Positions 20,790-32,927 are shown, counted from the stretch's first letter. The stretch: DNA of 64,000 nt from Hydractinia symbiolongicarpus (GCF_029227915.1 NC_079880.1:1-64000), one strand, 5' to 3'. Made by a program: numbers and translations. Notes: generated by a model not told the origin, from the letters alone.

Positions 20790-23700
20790 TTTCTATTTTG
20801 CATAAATGGAGCATACATTCTATTTTTTGACTTGAAACATCAGGTTATCTTGATTTGTTCCACTGCGTTAAATAAGACTGCATTGATTTTTCTATTTTTA
20901 CAGAAATGTGTCACACAGTTTAGATTTTGACCTAAAACATTGCAGGCTATTTTGATTTGTGCAACTGCGCTATAAATAAGGTTGATTCAATTTTTCTATT
21001 TTGCAGAAATAGGGCACACAACTTATTTTTTGACTTGAAACGTTACAGGGTATTTTGATTTGTGCAACCCTGTTGTGAATAAGCCTGCACCTTTTTTTTT
21101 TTTATTTAACAGAAATGGGGCACACAATTTAATTTTGACCTTTATAACGTTGCTGGTTAATATCTCTGTGCAACTCTGTTGTTATGAATAGGGCTGCATC
21201 TTTTTTTTCTATTTAACAGAAATGGGGCACACAATTTATTTTTTGACTTATAAAACGTTACTGGTTATTATTTCTGTGCAACTCTGTTATGAATAGGGCT
21301 GCATTTTTTTCCTATTTAACAGAAATGGGGCACACAATTTATTTTTTGACTTATAAAACGTTGCTGGTTATTATCTCTGTGCAACTCTGTTATGAATAGG
21401 GCTGCATCTTTCTTTTCTATTTAACAGAAATGGGGCACACAATTTATTTTTTGACTTATAAAACGTTGCTGGTTATTATCTCTGCCCAACTCTGTTATGA
21501 ATAGGGCTGTATCTTTTTTTCCTATTTAACAGAAATGGGGCACACAATTTATTTTTTGACTTATAAAACGTTGCTGGTTATTATCTCTGCGCAACTCTGT
21601 TATGAATAGGGCTGTATCTTTTTTTCCTATTTAACAGAAATGGGGCACACAATTTATTTTTTGACTTATAAAACGTTGCTGGTTATTATCTCTGTCCAAC
21701 TCTGCTATGAATAGGGCTGCATCTTTTTTTCCTATTTAACAGAAATGGGGCACACAATTTATTTTTTGACTTATAAAACGTTGCTGGTTATTATCTCTGT
21801 GCAACTCTGTTTGTGAATAGGGCTGCACTTTTTTTTCTATTTAACAGAAATGGGGCACACAATTTATTTTTTGACTTATAAAACGTTGCTGGTTATTATC
21901 TCTGCGCGACTCTGTTATGAATAGGGCTGCATCTTTTTTTCCTATTTAACAGAAATGGGGCACACAATTTATTTTTTGACTTATAAAACGTTGCTGGTTA
22001 TTATCTCTGTGCAACTCTGTTTGTGAATAGGGCTGCACTTTTTTTTCTTTTTAACAGAAATAGGGGAAAAAAATTTATTTTTTGACTTATAAAACGTTAC
22101 TGGTTATTATTTCTGCGCAACTCTGTTATGAATAGGGCTGCATCTTTTTTTCCTATTTAACAGAAATGGGGCACACAATTGATTTTTTGACTTATAAAAC
22201 GTTGCTGGTTATTATCTCTGTGCAACTCTGTTTGTGAATAGGGATGCATTTTTTTTTCCTATTTAACAGAAATGGGGCACGCAATTTATTTTTTGACTTA
22301 TAAAACGTTGCTGGTTATTATCTCTGCGCAACTCTGTTATGAATAGGGCTGTATCTTTTTTTCCTATTTAACAGAAATGGGGCACACAATTTATTTTTTG
22401 ACTTATAAAACGTTGCTGGTTATTATCTCTGCGCAACTCTGTTATGAATAGGGCTGCATCTTTTTTTCATATTTAACAGAAATGGGGCACACAATTTATT
22501 TTTTGAATTATAAAACGTTGCTGGTTAATATCTCTGTGCAACTCTGTTATGAATAGGGATGCATTTTTTTTTCCTATTTAACAGAAATGGGGCACGCAAT
22601 TTATTTTTTGACTTATAAAACGTTGCTGGTTATTATCTCTGCGCAACTCTGTTATGAATAGGGCTGTATCTTTTTTTGCTATTTAACAGAAATGGGGCAC
22701 ACAATTGAATTTTTGACTTATAAAATGTTTCTGGTTATTATCTCTGCGCAACTCTGTTTGTGAATAGGGCTGCATCTTCTTTTCCTATTTAACAGAAATG
22801 GGGCACACAATTTATTTTTTGACTTATAAAACGTTGCTGGTTATTATCTCTGCGCAACTCTGTTATGAATAGGGCTGCATCTTTTTTTCCTATTTAACAG
22901 AAATGGGGCACACAATTTATTTTTTGAATTATAAAACGTTGCTGGTTAATATCTCTGTGCAACTCTGTTATGAATAGGGCTGCATCTTTCTTTTCTATTT
23001 AACAGAAATTGGGCACACAATTTATTTTTTGAATTATAAAACGTTGCTGGTTAATATCTCTGTGCAACTCTGTTGTTATGAATAGGGCTGCATCTTTTTT
23101 TCCTATTTAACAGAAATGGGGCACACAATTTATTTTTTCAATTATAAAACGTTGCCGGTTATTATCACTGTGCAACTCTTTGTGGCGCCGTAGATTAGTG
23201 GTTATAGCTCTCGTACTCTGTGCGGGAGACCGGGGTTCGATTTTTCTTGACAGCGATTCAACATCGGCGAGTGAATGTTACCATAGCCACGGGTTAACCC
23301 AAGCCATGTGAGGGAAATTGGGAAGATGGCACACTGTGTGGGCCGTTGGATGTTGCCGGGAGTTGTCTAGCAGAGCGCGGGCTCTAATTGGGTCTGCTTA
23401 GCTCAAAATGAGCATTAAATACTCTAGGACTCTCCATCTACGCCATGGCCCCTCCTGGAAATAATAGACAGGGTATATCCCTCGATATTTGTGAGGCTAG
23501 CCATGTAAAAAATGCACATCTATCTATCTATCTGTTATGAATAGGGCTGCATCTTTTTTTCTATTTAACAGAAATGGGGCACACAATTTATTCTTTGACT
23601 TATAAAACGTTGCTGGTTATTATTTCTGTGCAACTCTGTTATGAATAGGGCTGCACTTTTTTTTCTATTTAATAGAAATGGGGCACACAATTTATTTTTT

Positions 23701-23870
23701 GACTTATCAAACATTGCTGGTTATTATCTCTGTGCAACTCTGTTATGAATAGGGCTGCATCTTTTTTTCCTATTTAACAGAAATGGGGCACACAATTTAT
23801 TTTTTGACTTATTTCTATTTTGCAGAATTAGTGCACACATTTTATTTTCAACGTTACAAGTTATTTTCAT
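20790..23870 (+). repeat. Homogeneous 105-base satellite array
   Basis: Unit of 103-106 bases: tttttttcctatttaacag, aaatggggcacacaattta, ttttttgacttataaaacg, ttgctggttattatctctg, caactctgttatgaatagg, gctgcatc. Copies from about 21100 to 23820 are nearly identical; those at 20790-21100 and after 23800 are diverged, the usual core-and-edge pattern of unequal exchange. Roughly 25 units are homogeneous. Each unit holds a pyrimidine tract ending in CAG directly before AAATGGGG, resembling a 3' splice site on the plus strand. A SINE interrupts the array at 23181-23533. Confidence 0.9.
23181..23533 (+). mobile_element. tRNA-derived SINE, about 350 bases, with (TATC)n tail
   Basis: The head at 23186-23258 has an A-box-like TAGATTAGTGG and a B-box GGGGTTCGATTT at tRNA spacing, plus an anticodon-stem-like CTCTC/GGGAG pair. 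A unique body of about 250 bases follows. The 3' end is tatctatctatc, an unusual four-base tail. It splits one 105-base unit between caactct and gttatgaatag, so insertion came after the array formed. The acceptor stem is degenerate; it is not a functional tRNA gene. Confidence 0.85.
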
Positions 23871-24893
23871 TATAAAATTCTGTTATAAGTATATGATATA
23901 AATGATAAAGCTTGCGCTATATCATTTATGCAAAATCTTTTACATTTGTTTAGCAATAAAGGATGTTACCATTTTAAATAAGCACCAAGCTCGGGTTTTT
24001 TTATTTTTCTATCCCATGCCTATTAAAAATAATTTTGCTTTAAGCTATCCTTATTGGTTTAAGTTCTATAAAAATGAAGCTTGTGGGTTTAAAACCAATA
24101 CCATAGGAATCAACCGTGACTAAATTAACAAACAACTGTGCTTGTTTTGATCTCTGATTTTACACCTCTATTAACAAAATTCTGCAACATTTGCAGTATA
24201 TATTCAAGAAAGATTTTTATACTTTTTAGCTCCATTACAACAAAAAAAATTTGGATTTTAATATCTTCTAAAGACTACACTGAAAAAACTCCGCCGATCA
24301 AAGTACTGGAGAAAGATTTTTTTACGATAAAGATGTATATATTATAAGAACTAAAATAAAACGTAAATTGAATTATGATGTGATATATTTCCTGTCACTA
24401 GTTATATTCACGTGTTTTTAAGAAACTATCCCCAAAAACCTCAAAATCTTTATAAAATTTTGAGAAAACCGCCAGCCTCAGCGTTTTAAACTGCAATTTA
24501 CAGTCATCATAATTGTAAAAAACAAAACAGAATCAAGTTTCTTTTTATCAGTAAATAAATACACATATACTAAACAAAGTTTTATCTTAAAAATAACAAA
24601 ATAAGTCGTTTTTGTTCTGCTAATAATGAAAGTCTCATCAAAAAGTAAATAGAGTGATAAAATTTAAGAAATGATTAAGAAAAATTCAGCCTATATTCAG
24701 GCATTTTGCTAAGAAAATTGAGACTCAGGTCAAAAACAAATACAAAATGGAAACGTGTACTGTCCGTGAAAAAATAAATACTAAATGTTGAGAAAAAAAC
24801 AAATTTTATTGCTAAATTTTTGGTGGTGCTTCCATGTACCAACTTAGCAGATTAGATATGACTTAATTTTAAGCTGTTTTGAGCATTTAAGGG

Positions 24894-24942
24894 GGATCGC
24901 GATCCAGCAGGACGTTTTACAGAGTTTACGACGACCCTGCTG
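24894..24942. repeat. Palindrome ggatcgcgatcc with adjoining foldback
   Basis: A perfect 12-base palindrome (24894-24905) is followed by CAGCAGG (24905-24911), whose complement CCTGCTG lies at 24936-24942. Its function is unknown. Confidence 0.6.
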
Positions 24943-25556
24943 AACACAGAATTTCTGTTATCGCTTGTACAGGTGAAAAAACCTTTTCTAATGTTTTTTA
25001 TATCAATATGAGTATCTGAAGTTTGTTATATCCAGTTATGGTCGAGCGGCTATATGTTGCTAGATATTTAAAGAATTAAAAGACACAGATAACAACAAGT
25101 ATCAACTAGCTAAATGTGCCTCTTCATAAGACGAAGTCTCTCTATATACTGGGGTGTTTATGTACACTAAGGTCTGTGGTTATGTTAGTAGCTGACTATA
25201 TACTATTGTGTAAATAGTGAGCAACCCATAACAACGTTGACAAATGACAGGTGGTTTCAGTAAAAACAGTCATTTTTGTTCGCACTTTGAAATCAACATC
25301 GCTAGCTACAAACACCATGCGCAATCCCGTGCAATAATCTGCATATTCTTTATGTTTAGAGTTGCTAAAACATCTATTTAAAAAAAATTATATGCGGCTA
25401 GTGTAAAGAAAACTATTTAAATTTTGTTTCACATGCGCCGACATTTACCAGAAATCCCAACCTCGAATGTGACTGCACATAGTCACGACGCATTTTTCTC
25501 TTTGCGACCTGTGTCCTTTATGGCTTCACGAATGTGTTTTTAACGTCAGGATTTGA

Positions 25557-25676
25557 CGCTAAGTCCTTACCAACATCTTTTTCCAGTATTTGAAATCTAT
25601 GAATATGAGAAATTTACGCTAAGTCGTTACCAACATCTTTTACCAGTATTTGAAATCTATGAATAGGAGAATTTCA
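25557..25676 (+). repeat. Tandem duplication of a 60-base unit
   Basis: Two copies, 25557-25616 and 25617-25676, differ at only a few bases. They start cgctaagtc.ttaccaacat and include gtatttgaaatctatgaata. This is a recent local duplication of no evident function. Confidence 0.85.
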
Positions 25677-26525
25677 CGTAACTAGTTAACTACCTGCAAT
25701 CTTCGTCAAAAGTTTTTAAAACACCTACATTATGACCATACATCCAGTTGTTGTTTTCAGCATTATTGTCATAGTTGTTCACTGATTCATATATGGCGCA
25801 ATTCTTGGTCCGTTGACTGGCTTAATTACATATAAGCACATTTGATTTGATGTTTACCATGTGTAGCTGCGTTTATAACACTTCTGTAGGGCTCTTTTGT
25901 ATGTGTGAAGTTATTTTTTACCCTAATGGCACTATAAATAATCAATTTTCTGGCATTTCAATTTATGGATATTTTTGCGTTTTATGAATGCTTTTCACAA
26001 TTAAGGGACACGATTTATATGTAAGATATGCATAAAAAGGGGACAAAAATTTTGAAAAATGATCTCAATGTCAGATCCTGTTTTTATTATTTATAACGAT
26101 ATATTATAACGATATATCGGTAAATGACATAGTCCAAGTCAAATAATGAAGGAATTCTAGCTTTATCACCTTGAAAATTAATATATAAAATGTAAATTGA
26201 TTTAAATGAATACCAAGTTAAAGCAGGTATATCGATGTCACATCAAACACTGAACTTACATGAGGGCTTCATAGAATATATAAGACATTTTCAAAATTCA
26301 TTGAAATTTTCTATTTATTTAAAAAAATCAAATGTCACCTTAAACTTCATTTACCACGCTCAACAAATATATACTCCAAATTTTTTAAGGTCAATGATTC
26401 CGTTAGAAAAAAATATATCAATAAACTAACTGCAGGACTCTAAAGCATGCTAAATGGAGAATATTTTAGTCATATATAAACAGTTCAAAATAGTCCTTAC
26501 TTTGTTCAAAATATGCCCGAAAATC

Positions 26526-26551
26526 AAAGGGGACACGAATATGTCCCCTTT
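26526..26551. repeat. Perfect 10-base-pair hairpin AAAGGGGACA
   Basis: AAAGGGGACA, loop cgaata, TGTCCCCTTT. A related single arm, aaaaggggacaaaaa, occurs at about 26035. It may be internal to a decayed foldback element spanning about 26000-26575. Confidence 0.8.
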
Positions 26552-26612
26552 AATTTCACGTCCCCCTAATGTGCGTGTTTAAGGTAAAGCATGTCACCCT
26601 AACCTACTTATA

Positions 26613-26978
<366 letters not shown>

Positions 26979-27147
26979 ATTAAACTTTTGTATATCAATA
27001 GTCATTTGTAAAAGTTTCGTAAAAAAGCCCCAAAATCGTAAAATTTGTGAACGTTTCTCTTATTTTTCCAAATAAGGTTACAAAATTTCAGCTGTGGAAA
27101 TTTGAAGCAAGTTTATAAATGTACCTGTATATCCTGTTACCATATTA

Positions 27148-28763
27148 TTAAATATTAAATTCTGTTCTAAGAGCACGAATACATTTCAATTTACGGAGAA
27201 TTAGTTTATATTCACTACTTAATGGTGAATTTTCATCCGGTTTCACAGAAAGAGTGTTTGAATCTTGCAATACATGTTTTTCTATTTGTGTCAAGTTTTT
27301 GTTAACTTTATCATATTTATTGAGAAGCTTAACTTCAATTTTGGCCTTCACTTTTAAATACTGTTGCTTTGAACAATCTGTGGGTTTTGACTTGCATATC
27401 TTTCTTTGCTTGTCATATTCTTTTACATAATCTGTCACACCTAATACCTCAGCAATAAGTTTTGATGAAGAGGAAAGTGCATTTCTCTGTTTGTATTTAT
27501 TGACCATTGGTGTGCTGGATGACAATGGGGGTGCATATGATTGGCATATGCTAACAGGTTTAATGTGTATAATTTCCTCATTGGACATGTCATGACACTG
27601 TTGTTGTGAACTAGATGATTCTTTACTATATGTTTGTTCCATTGTGGTTTCATTGAAACTATTTTCCTCTTGTAGTATGTGATCTACTTTGTCATCTTTC
27701 GGATTGAGGGGTGTATGCAAGGATGGTATTGCAGAAACTGTTTCATTCATTAGAATGTTATAATCACTAATTTCATCTGATGCAATATTTCTTTTCTGTG
27801 TTTCTAACTTTTCTTTGAAATATGATAATGTTTTTAAAAATTTAATCTCAACTTTACCATAGTTATCTTCTATTTTTAATTTCTCAGCTGGGATAAGAAC
27901 ATCAGCTTTTGGCAGACATATATTTTCCCAACAATTTTGGACATATTTTTTCTCATCTGCAATGCTGTAGCTCCTAAAGTGATGTACCAACTTTTCGCTT
28001 AAGATATTTTCGTAGAATTCAACACCATTATCTTTTTCTCTCCACAGAACCTTTTCCAATACCAAGAAATCCCCTATGCGTTCCAGGTGAGCCTGATATT
28101 CATATGGGTGTTTTTCAATAAATGCAAAAGTAAAAAAAATTGAATTTATCTCAAGCTTAGAATTCTTCAGCAATGATTCAATTTCTCCATCATCATTAGA
28201 TACTGTATCATAAGGATTTAAAGTAGCATCTTTCACTTGGAATCTAAGCATGCTGTTTAAAATGACATGATCTGGATGGTGGTTAGTTGTAGATGATGAA
28301 ATCTGCTTGAAAAAGTTAAATGTTCTTTCTTCTTGCTCGGTGTTGGAGGAACGTCCTGATATAATTCTGTACTGGTCACCAGCATGACAAACAATGGCGT
28401 GGTAGTATTTTCCGAAAATTTTTCGGTTGCTCAACTTCAACTTTTTTCCCCCAAAAAAGTTGTTTAATGCTATTGCATGTCTGAAAATAATATTATTCAT
28501 ATGAAGTACCGTACTACTTGTTCTCTTTTCTTCTTTTGCATATAATAGTCGTTGTATCTCACACAACGTAATAAGGATTTCGTAAACTTGGGGTGAAATT
28601 TTGTTCTTAAGCAAAATACACAATTTTACTAATGCGATTCTGTAGTCACATCCTTTTTTGGTATCTTTTCCATCAAATGTTGAAGTCAAGTACTGCTCAA
28701 ACATTTGCCTTTCTTCTTTATTCATGTGTATGGGAAGTTCTGCAAATATGTTCTTTAAATGTC
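27148..28763 (-). CDS. Last, large exon of the orphan gene
   Basis: 538 codons plus stop, starting HLKNIFAELPIHMNKEERQM after the acceptor TTTCATACAG. It contains FGKYYHAIVCHAGDQYRI and RTFNFFKQISSSTTNHHPDH, blocks I recall as conserved in the related predicted proteins. Then comes a Ser/Gln/Glu-rich, probably disordered tail with a Lys-rich end. It is the longest uninterrupted frame in the window and gives the strongest evidence that the locus codes for protein. Confidence 0.85.
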
Positions 28764-31700
28764 CTGTATGAAAGAAATGTTAAATACAATATAAATATGT
28801 ATTCCAAAATAAATTCTGTATTCTATGGTATATCTATATAGCTGGTTATACAACTTAATTGGGAATTTCTTGACTTCAGCCTTCTAACTCTGTGGCTAAA
28901 AATACAAAAGAGCAAGAAAATAGAATATTTTTGACCAACCTGTAATGTCATGTAATGGCTCACAGGGAAGGATTTCATATTGTTCAAGGTTAAGATCTTC
29001 TAGACTTGAAAGAGGAGAATTGAACATGAGTGCTGGTAATCGCTGTATTCCATGCATTTCTTTAGCTAACAATTCTTCAAGTTTTTCTTTGTTGTCAAGG
29101 TGACTAAAAACACAATAAAGTAAATATATAAAATGTTATACATAATCATCAATAAATCCATTGGCCAGCATTAAATTTTTACCTGAATTTGACTCTTCTC
29201 TCATGCAACTCTTGTGCAATGACATCTTTCTGTAAATTATTATATATTTTCATCTTTCTTCCTTTTGTTGCACTTTGACTGTGTATACTTTGCATAATTT
29301 TTGTGCACCTTTCATCAATTGTTATTTGAGGCAGGTTCAGTGCATATGTAAGATCATTGCTGCGATTTGCTGTTAGAGGACAACACCAACAGAAGTAACC
29401 TCCACCTAAAACAATGAATTCTCCAAACATCACATATATGAGTTATGAATGTTTTTGCGATTCAATAGTTTGAAAAATTTGGGAACATATTTTTATTTTT
29501 GAAGATTTTAATTTTACGATTAGGCGCCAAGTTCTTAAAAATAAATTCCCCCAAAATATGTTGCGCAATAATTTCTTCCCGCAAAAATTTCTTTCCCTAA
29601 AGATATATAATATAAATATTCAATTTTATTTTTTATATGTTAGTGCTTTGTAGCTATGGACAAAAATACCTGTAATTATATCATTACACCTTTTTGTTGA
29701 CCTGCTTCAAATTGTGACGCTGGACCATCACCTTTAAAAAATCTCATTACATCTGTTATGTTGATGCCATTTTCAGTGGTTACTGGAGTTTTGAGATCTA
29801 GTACATCCTCCATTCGTGTGTCACAATAAAGTATTTGCTGATCATTTGATGGACAGCGTGCCAGCAAATAGAGCTCTGGTTTCTCAACCATTGTCCGAAC
29901 ACTGCACTTCACTCCTTGTAAAAAAAATAGAATTATGCACTAATTTCTGCAAATTTTGTGAATAACGAGTTTCTCAATAATTTTTGCGTGGACTATATAA
30001 TTTTCGAGAAATTGATAAAAACTCACGTAATTCGCAAAAATTTCCTTATTAAGGAATATAATTCACAAAAATAAAGTATAAAAGTTGTTAGTATTATATA
30101 TACCATATTTTTTTTCATATTGATCATCATTCAGATGTATCGCTTGATCATATAGGCATGTAACCATCATTAACAAATGTCCATGGTTTGATATGGTGGA
30201 TCCATCATGCCAGAATATGAAGTGTCGTGTCCTCTCAAGTTTCATCAACCTTTCTTTAAGGATATCAATGTCAAGATTTTCATCATCTGGTTTCAATTCA
30301 CTCATATTTTTCAATTGTGTCACAACATCCTCTTTACTCATGTGTTCATATTCTTCATCACATTTGAATTTTGTGTATTGTTTGTGTTTTCGCAGAACTG
30401 ATTCTCTTATCTGTTTGAGAGGTTCTTTTCGACCTTAAAATGCAGTTATATATTTTAATAACCATGTTATATTAGGGTATATATGTTAAAATCAAAAACA
30501 AAAAAAAGGAAATATGTATACTGTAATTGTGATTAACAAGAAACAGTTGTAGTAGTTTCTTCAACTTTTCCATTGATGATACGTAATTTTTCAAATGTCT
30601 GCGGTACAATCAGTTTGCCAATTGAATAAGTGTCATCATTGATTTTCTGTTTAAGACGTTTTATAACTTCTGAATTTGTTTCTTCAACTGGCATTGAAAT
30701 ACCCTAACCGTCCAACCTATATAATCAGTTTTAATAATAATTACTGCAAAAAAAGCATGTCATGAAATTAGGAAAAGGCACTATAAGTAACTTTGTACAG
30801 CATAAAGTGAGTGCCAATAAAATTCAGTATACCCACCTTCTTTTTCTTCTTCTAATTCTCTCAGATTTTGTAATAGAGTTTCCCCATACTGACTGAAGTG
30901 ATTCGAAATCACAGTTTTTCGTTTTTAGAAGCTCTTTAAGCACTTGACCACAATTGTTGGGTCTATTACCATCTTTATGTAGCAGATTATATCTACGGGC
31001 CAAGTCTGTAAAATTTATTCTTTATCCATTAGGTAATTTCTTGATCTCTTTTAAACAATCCTCTTCATCCCAAACATAGTTTACTAAATTCCCAACATTA
31101 TGTAATTTTCTTTTTGAACCAGTCGCAATTAACTTTTTTTCATTTTCTAATCTGTTATGTGTGGTTGCAAAATCTTCAAAACTTTGTGACAGACGGAGTT
31201 CTTGTCTTTTGCGTAAGAAAATCCCAGTTCCAAATACCCTGAATTATATTTTACGTATATTAACCAATCGAAGTCTATAGTGTGACTTTTTTTGTAAGAA
31301 CCAACTATATAAGAACATATTCCTTCGAACTTTAGAACTTTTTAGGAACATTTAATAAGGCTTTGTCAATACCAAAAAGTACTGAAATGCTCCTTTAAAC
31401 TTCAAAATAACAGGAAAATTAAGAACATTTTGAGGCTTCAAATTAAAAAGTTAAGAGCATTGAAGTTGAGTGTTCTTAAAATATAAATATTTTTGAATGT
31501 ATAAATGCTTTTGATATAAATATAATATATTATTTACCTTTCCACTGATGTTTCTTTCCATTGGTCTTCAATCTTCCTTTTTACAGAGTTTGCAATTTTT
31601 CGTGTGGCATTGAAATCATTCTTATCAACACTTATAGTACGTAGAGCTCTTGTAAAGGTAATGCCAATTTCGCTTTTAAATTGTTTATTTAAATTTTGAA

Positions 31701-32858
31701 CTGTTTGATTTGTTATATCTCGCAATATATTTTCTTTGCCAGTGATAAATCCAGCCTTTTTTGCTTCCTTTTGCCCCTTTAGATTGTATTCATCAACTGG
31801 AAGTCGAAACAATATGTCTTTATATTGCTGTAGTTCTTTACATCTGGCACACTTCGTTAGTTGATGTTTACGTTTTTCCTCCCTTGCAAGCGCCTTCCAT
31901 TTTTCTTCTGAAAATTGCTATAAGAAATTTAAATAAAATAAATTTTCACTATCACAACATACACGTTTTTAAACATTTGAGGCTGAAATTGGGCTTTAAA
32001 ATTAGGGACTCTGTTGTATCATGGATATTAAAAGAAGTGTGTATGTAAAAATTTCTTTATGTTGAAAATTGCTTACCCAACTAAAGTTTCATAAATTTTA
32101 ACCCTTCTGAGCTTAAGGTTTCTTATAGTTTCATACTGCTTATTGCAATCGTTTAATCTTATATAGGTGGCCATCACCTACATTAGTATTAATACTATCT
32201 GATGGTCTTCCCGTAGGTATTTATTTAATGTAAAATATACAGTTATCTCACACGAAATAAATACTACTACTACTTATGTAGACTGGTTTCTTTTAAAAAA
32301 AACTGGTGACTAATTGGGTGATATACAAAATTCTAGGGTCTCCCCTGTGTTGTATCATGGAGGTATAAAAGATATGTCTAAATAAAAGTTTCTTTATGTT
32401 GGAAATTTTCTCAGCCTGCTTAAATTTCCTAAAAGAATCCTTAAAAAATGGTTTCCTATAAAAAAAAAACTGGTGTCTAAGTAGGTGATACAAAATTTTA
32501 GGATCAACTACTGAGCTATAAGTAATAAAAAGAACAATTTTTTAAAGAAAAAAAAATATGATAATTTCCCCACCTCAAAGCATTCGTACTTCAGTTTCGA
32601 TTGTCTCTTTGAAAGTTTTTGAAAGTAGTCTTTAATGCCTTTAAAACTCCTACTTATAAATAGATCATAAGATACTTCGAAGTTCATACAACAATCAGTA
32701 AAATACTCATTGTAAACCTCGTAACGTTTTTTCAAGAGGCGGGATGAAAATTCTTTAGAGTTTTTACCTTTATTTTTACTGAGTTTGAAGTTATTAGTGT
32801 ATATTTTATAAACTAAACATTTTGCAAAGCCACAGGACAGAGGGTTCAGGACAGACAT
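27148..32858 (-). CDS. Orphan transposase-like gene, nine exons, about 1,245 residues
   Basis: Exons, 5' to 3' on the minus strand: 32858-32574, 31917-31538, 31238-30890, 30703-30538, 30433-30104, 29914-29690, 29405-29183, 29103-28940 and 28763-27148. All junctions have GT-AG and phase is kept throughout. The start is the ATG at 32858. Conserved-looking blocks in order are a Cys pair (CARC), FIFWHDGSTISNHGHLLMMV, FFKGDGPASQFEAG, a knuckle CWCC, LPCEPLHDITGHLKNI and FGKYYHAIVCHAGDQYRI. I recall uncharacterised cnidarian and sponge proteins with this order. GD.PA...AG...FCxxC followed by PLH...GH resembles TNP2/Plavaka transposases, so an RNase H-like core is possible; this is inference. One in-frame TAA (31022-31024) lies in exon 3. 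The third donor is ambiguous: GTATGG at 30889 keeps phase, while the stronger GTGGGT at 30836 does not. Confidence 0.75.
28940..29914 (-). CDS. Exons 6 to 8 of the orphan gene
   Basis: Exon 6 (29914-29690) ends ITDVMRFFKGDGPASQFEAG and QQK. Exon 7 (29405-29183) opens GGYFCWCCPLTANRSNDL. Exon 8 (29103-28940) ends LEQYEILPCEPLHDIT. The join between exons 6 and 7 gives an unbroken QQKGGGYFCWCC, strong support for the splice sites. GDGPA and the CxCC knuckle are the parts most like TNP2/Plavaka transposases. Confidence 0.78.
30104..30703 (-). CDS. Exons 4 and 5 of the orphan gene
   Basis: Exon 4 (30703-30538) reads GISMPVEETNSEVIKRLKQK and ends VEETTTTVS with a GTTAAT donor. Exon 5 (30433-30104) completes the codon and continues CRKEPLKQIRESVLRKHKQY, ending with the block RHFIFWHDGSTISNHGHLLM. 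The Asp of WHDG is a candidate first catalytic acid if the core is RNase H-like. Confidence 0.72.
30890..31917 (-). CDS. Exons 2 and 3 of the orphan gene, with an in-frame TAA
   Basis: Exon 2 (31917-31538) encodes QFSEEKWKALAREEKRKH, then CARCKEL, a possible zinc half-site, and a Lys-rich helical region. Exon 3 (31238-30890) continues VFGTGIFLRKRQELRLSQ and later INFTDLARRYNLLHKDGN, a helix-turn-helix-like word (inference). The codon TAA at 31022-31024 sits just before INFTDLARR in the otherwise open frame. Exon 3 may instead end at 30837, giving an extra basic stretch but a phase conflict with exon 4. Confidence 0.6.
31980..32515. repeat. Diverged repeats within intron 1 of the orphan gene
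   Basis: Three partial copies of one sequence. The phrase ttgtatcatgga..tat.aaaaga occurs at 32013 and 32350, ttctttatgttg.aaatt at 32052 and 32390, and aaaaaaactggtg.ctaa.t.ggtgata at 32297 and 32465. They are probably fragments of an old repeat, with a spacing of about 167 bases in the latter pair. A small six-pair foldback, taggtg-gccat-caccta, lies at about 32166. Confidence 0.6.
32574..32858 (-). CDS. First exon of the orphan gene
   Basis: 95 codons from ATG at 32858 (MSVLNPLSCGFAKCL...) to CFE, donor GTGGGG. Basic and helical, with no known domain. The open frame extends a little upstream without an ATG, so this start is preferred. Exon 2 joins in phase 0 at an acceptor CTTATAG before 31917; the alternative acceptor CAG eleven bases further breaks the frame. 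Confidence 0.65.
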
Positions 32859-32927
32859 CGTTTTGAAACAACGTCGATTTTCCCGCTGTTTAAGCACTTT
32901 GCCAATGTTTACATTTTAGCCGTTTCT

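Noticed and set aside
23186-23262. A functional tRNA gene in the satellite
   Set aside because: The unit continues into a 250-base body with a (TATC)n tail and the anticodon loop is oversized, as in a SINE.
18709-23870. A CRISPR-like array
   Set aside because: Whole 105-base units repeat head to tail without unique spacers, in eukaryotic sequence.
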